Source: Stromatinia cepivora (taxonomy: Eukaryota > Ascomycota > Leotiomycetes > Helotiales > Sclerotiniaceae). From it: 64,000 bases of DNA. Positions 60,041 through 64,000 of this stretch are shown here, one piece after another (position 1 is the first letter of the stretch; each line of letters starts with the position of its first letter). The stretch is from positions 62,001 through 126,000 of the forward strand of contig RCTD01000022.1 in assembly GCA_014898415.1 (NCBI GenBank), in the 5' to 3' direction. The notes under the pieces were generated by a model. The model searched no databases, had not been told where the DNA came from, and saw only the letters and a program-made list of their open reading frames with translations. Made by a program: the position numbers and the translations under genes.

Positions 60041-60904
60041 TAATTACTACAAATTAATTTTAGATTCAATATCATCGTTAAGTTTAATAATAAGATTTAT
60101 AGATTTTAATATATATATATCTTGTTGCGAATTGTAACTAACGCGGGAATACAATTTTGACTGGTTAAATTGGCTTCTTGAATAAAGGGATTTTTGATTA
60201 TTAAATAGATCGTCACTTTCTAAAAGAGAAGGAGAATTCTCGGAAAGCCTTGGGTGATTAGATCATCTAATCAAAGTTTTCTTCCTTTGATTTCAGGATC
60301 TTCGGGTTTGCTTGGATAAAGATCCTTGAATTTCGATTGAGGGAATAAAGAAAATCCCAAGTATTGTTATTAATCTGAATATCTATATAAATATCATTTA
60401 AAATTCAAAAAAAGATTACACTATTGCAGAACTCATTATCATCATAACTTTCAATTATCGATTCTTCTTTTTCAAATTTATAATTATTGTATAAAGATCT
60501 TATAGTTATAATAATAATTCAAAAGGAATAATTGAATTGTTAGGAGTATCGGCTTTATATACTGGAATCTTCTTTTTATCAGTTTTCTTTCTTCCAATAA
60601 TAATATTATTCAATCCTGTATTTATATTTTCTTTAAAGGGTTATTGAAATAATTGAGGAGAAGGAAAGGGTTCTTCAGAATATACTTTCGAAAATTCGGA
60701 ATATACAGAAGAAGGAATTCGTTGTATTTTAAAAGTGATAATACATTTCTAAAGATATTTATATCTTTATCGATTAGATTAGAATAAATCTTCTTTTTTT
60801 GGGTATAATGTTCGTAAAAGTTCATCTAAAAAGGTATTATTAAAGTGAGATATTATTTGGAAGGTTATTAGATAATTAGACACTTATAAATGAATTATAG
60901 ATAA

Positions 60905-61186
60905 TATAATATATAAAAGCTGTAATAAAATTGAATAAACAAAATCAATTATATTCTTTAGAATTTACAATTGAAGAATTATAATTCGTAAAGAGCGATT
61001 AGATATATATATACAAATACCTATTTGTAGGTTGCAGGGTTGTGTGTATACGTTATTAGGGTTACCATTTTATTATACTAAATCGTATGATTCGTAACGT
61101 ATACGCACGGATGATCAGCTCATAAATTGATATAGGAGATAAGAGGTATCACGTGGTTAGCCTCCTGTGGTTCACGATTCGTGACA
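60905..61186 (-). repeat. Gypsy-family LTR, minus orientation
   Basis: It is 282 bp, inverted relative to 63608-63889, exactly the same length and alignable end to end. On the minus strand it starts TGTCACGAATCGTGAACC and ends TATATTATA, where the plus copy ends GTGCGTTACA. No polypurine tract lies beyond its TG end, so it is a 5' LTR or a solo LTR. With gag to its left, it is probably the 5' LTR of a leftward element. Confidence 0.85.
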
Positions 61187-61200
61187 ATATATCGCTCTAA

Positions 61201-62690
61201 AAAAAATAACTCTTTCATCAACATTTTAATCTATCAGATTGATAAATTGGACCTCCAGAATTATATCAAAAAGAAAAATCGCTTTCAATAATTTATTAAA
61301 GATAATCAAATTGATATCAAAATCATAAAAGAAACCTTACGAAAACATTATCTAAACAAAACAACAATTACCAATATCGATTTGAATGAAATCGCTCTTC
61401 GATTTGATTTAATTAATTATATTATCGAAACAAATAAAACTATAGATAATTTGCTAGTATTCAGAATACAAATTACTCAAGATTACAAATATATATCATT
61501 TCAAAATGATTTCTTGTTTTATAATAACCATCTGGTAATGCCCGATATTGATAACTTTCGAATTTATCTGATTCGTGAAACTTATAATTCCGTTTCTATT
61601 ATTTATCCTGATACAAGCAAAACCTACCTTTTATTATCTCAACAATACTATTGATCCAGAATACACAATATTATAGTTAAATATATATATAATTGTTATA
61701 TTTACAAATACAATTCTGTTTTATACAATTATACCCCCAATTTATTATATCTATTTCTGATTTCTAATCGAATATAACAATATATTATTATAAATTATTA
61801 TAGTTTTAATAAAAATAAATACAAATATAATAATATTTTAATCATTATTGATTGATTAATGAAACAAACTATCTTTATATTTTGTTACAAATTAATCGAT
61901 ATTTGAATTCAAATATAATTATATCTTTATTATATATATCGATATTATAGTCCCCTTAATATTATAATATCAAATTGCAGTCTTTAATTCATATCACAAT
62001 TCTAAAAAGAATTCAGTCAAATCCTAAGAATTAATCTCAAATTATCTATTATTTACTATTCTCAAATTGATAATCAAATTAAGATTTATAATTAATATCT
62101 TTAACAATAATTAAAACCGTTTGTTAATTATTATTAAAATAATTAATCAGAATTCCTATTTATAATGAATTACATATAATTTATTCTTTTACACGATTTT
62201 TTAGAAGGGCTTATATCCTACGAAATCTTATACAGGTATACACCGAAATATATATAGAAATGAAAGGAAGATATTAATAAATCAATAAACGATATAAATA
62301 TATATAATGCCTATATATATATAGAATATAATAGATTGGCTTTTATACAAGCGAAAGAAGGTTTATTGTATATCCAAACCAAAATATCGAAATCTACAAA
62401 TATTCATCAATATAAAATCGATTTCGATATCAGAGATTATATATAGCTCAATATAAAAAGTTATCCTACCCAAAGATCATTCAAAAAACTGGATTTTCTG
62501 ATTCAAAGAAGATTCAAGATCATTAATCGATCTAGAAGTTTTTTTAAATTCGAACTCCCGATTATAATAAAAATTTATCTTGTTTTCCCTTCAAATCGAT
62601 TACACAAAATATATAATGATCCTTTTTTTAATCAAATACTCAAATTACCTCCGCCTATTAATATAACTAATAATTCGGAATAGGAAATAA
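61201..62690 (+). pseudogene. Ty3/Gypsy integrase remnant (zinc-binding to C-terminal domain)
   Basis: At 61382-61654 the plus frame retains the integrase H2C2 region. It reads a 'LFYNNHLVMPD' strand, then an LIRE-Thr-Tyr segment where relatives have His, an Ile-Tyr-Pro-Asp where relatives have (G/A)HPG, KTY, and QQYY followed by TGA where relatives have Trp. Each replacement is a C-to-T or G-to-A change. At about 62440-62690 the integrase C-terminus is recognisable: SFKKLDF, a hydrophobic barrel strand, FPSNRLHK (relatives: VFHxxxLR), NDPF and LPPPI. Many stops lie between. The element is dead. Its 3' LTR follows at 63608. Confidence 0.65.
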
Positions 62691-63593
62691 AGAAAATCCT
62701 AACAATAAAGAAAACACAAAAAACTCTATTATACAGAATCTCATAATTTAATAACAATACCAATCTTATCTGATATCCTACTTCTAATCTTAAAATATCA
62801 CTACACCTTCTACACGATTTTCACCTGGTTAATTTAACATTGCCTGGTCCTTCTAATCGATTAATTGATTGAATAAAACTTTATAAAAGCAAAAAAAATA
62901 ATTATAATCATATAGATAACGATTCATTTATAAAACCAAAAAAAAGAAAAGTATTCTTCAATTCAATAAATTAGATATTATGATTTTATAATGATATATA
63001 TATATGCAATCACAAAAAGATCGAAAACCTATACAAATTCGAAGGAATTTGATTATATACACATATAGCCCGAGTTTTATATAACAAACGAACTATCATT
63101 ATCAAGATAATACGAAGGTAATATATTTCAAAAACTTATGCTTATAATCATTTCAAAAATTATATAAAAGGGAAGCTTGAATATAATAAAAACGAAATAT
63201 AATGTTATCTTTATCGATTTCGTTCAATTTGATTGATTTGATTAATTTGATCGATTAACTTGATCGATTTCGGAATTGATTATATTAACCACCTATCATC
63301 ATTATATCATAATTCAATCTTCTTCCTTTTTCTATTGAAACTTTTTCCTTTCAAAGATTCCCTAAATCAAGGAGAATACGAATCAATATTAATTTAATCA
63401 ATTAACAAACGATTTGGTTGATTTGATTAATTCATTCGTCATTTTGATCAATTTGATCAATTTCCAGTAAATTGATCAAATCAACCAAAATGATCAATCT
63501 AATTAATTTAGAGTTTATAAATCTTTACAAAACCTGATTTCCGATGAAATAGTAATGGAATAGAGGAGTAAAACGCTCGAAAGCGAGCTTTTC

Positions 63594-63607
63594 TAAAGGG
63601 GGGGTAG
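63594..63607 (+). other. Polypurine tract of the plus-strand Gypsy relic
   Basis: AAAGGGGGGGTAG directly precedes the LTR. It closely resembles the tract before the LTR of the 1.68-kb element (GAAGGGGGGGGGTAG), which suggests related replication machinery for the two families. Confidence 0.75.
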
Positions 63608-63889
63608 TATCATGAATCGTGAATTATAGGAAGCTAACCATATAATACTTTTTATTTTCTATATCAATTTATAAGCTAATCATCCGTGTATATATATTAC
63701 AAATTATACGATTTAATATAATAGAATAATGATTTTAATAATATATATATACAGCCCCGTAGCCCACGAATAAATATTTGTATATATATATCTAATCGTT
63801 CCTTACAAGCCATAATTCTTCAATTATAGATTCTAAGGAATATAATTGACCCTGTTTATTCAGTTCTACTACGGCTCTTGTGCGTTACA
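63608..63889 (+). repeat. Gypsy-family 3' LTR, plus orientation
   Basis: It is 282 bp, follows the polypurine tract, and ends TGCGTTACA. It is the inverted partner of 60905-61186. Its first two bases are TA instead of TG, again a transition. Confidence 0.85.
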
Positions 63890-64000
63890 ATAACAGTTTA
63901 GGAAATTATAAGAACAAATTATCCGATTATATATAAAGTGATAATATTGATTGTGATTTCGGAAATTTTAAGAAACTTTATAATAATATTAATAAATGTT

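Larger units (their letters stand above)
55750..64000. other. AT-rich isochore of transition-mutated retrotransposons
   Basis: From about 55.75 kb to the window end the DNA is overwhelmingly A and T, with almost no long open frames and many TAA, TAT and ATA words. It contains identifiable LTRs and gag-pol remnants (listed separately). LTR copies differ by transitions only and the coding remnants show C-to-T and G-to-A type replacements. This is the classic result of repeat-induced point mutation in ascomycetes. No functional host gene is visible. The stretch 55750-57080 probably holds further unrecognisable parts of the minus-strand Gypsy element. Confidence 0.85.

Overview
This window comes from the nuclear genome of a filamentous ascomycete. 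It has short introns (about 45-140 bp) with GTRAGT-type donors and CTAAC-type branch sites, a fused fungal tryptophan synthase, a cAMP-receptor-like GPCR, several MFS transporters, and a strongly AT-rich tail full of transition-mutated LTR retrotransposons. The overall look (lineage-specific low-complexity proteins beside RIP-type AT isochores) fits a Leotiomycete of the Sclerotiniaceae kind. That placement is inference; no rDNA or other marker is present.

Layout. 1-25.4 kb is gene-poor. It holds hypothetical genes, some intact (1.5-2.5, 10.2-11.3, 17.4-18.7 kb) and some broken by in-frame stops or single-base shifts (5.1-6.4, 11.8-13.6, 14.2-14.6, 19.7-20.4 kb), separated by long stretches without recognisable coding. 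25.5-30.5 kb is a conserved block: a GPCR with a 66-codon pure CAA tract, bifunctional tryptophan synthase (minus strand) and an SDHAF4-type succinate dehydrogenase assembly factor. After a decayed MFS fragment (31.5-32.0 kb), 33.7-40.6 kb carries an MFS sugar-porter-like transporter convergent with a cytosolic GH31 glycosidase, then an FAD monooxygenase with three single-base lesions. 42.2-46.1 kb has a decayed minus-strand gene and a protein built on repeated C-x2-C-x6-C motifs. 47.0-48.6 kb is a monocarboxylate-type MFS transporter. 49.4-52 kb has two basic, serine-rich hypothetical proteins. 54.3-54.7 kb encodes a small secreted protein with two cystine-knot-like repeats.

From about 55.75 kb the composition drops abruptly to very AT-rich DNA. 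In it I recognise a 1.68-kb LTR element with 150-bp LTRs and a perfect 5-bp target duplication, nested in a minus-strand Ty3/Gypsy relic (5' LTR, gag, protease). A plus-strand Gypsy relic (integrase zinc-binding region, integrase C-terminus, polypurine tract, 3' LTR) abuts it. Differences between LTR copies are transitions, the signature of repeat-induced point mutation.

Most notable: (1) a recurrent pattern of TAA/TAG codons where the surrounding frame, and in one case an internal repeat, indicates glutamine, in at least four loci; (2) a 198-bp pure CAA tract in the third intracellular loop of the GPCR; (3) the tandem cystine-knot secreted protein; (4) the nested and inverted retrotransposon complex. 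No tRNA, rRNA or CRISPR was found. Exon boundaries were worked out by hand from reading frames and splice consensus.
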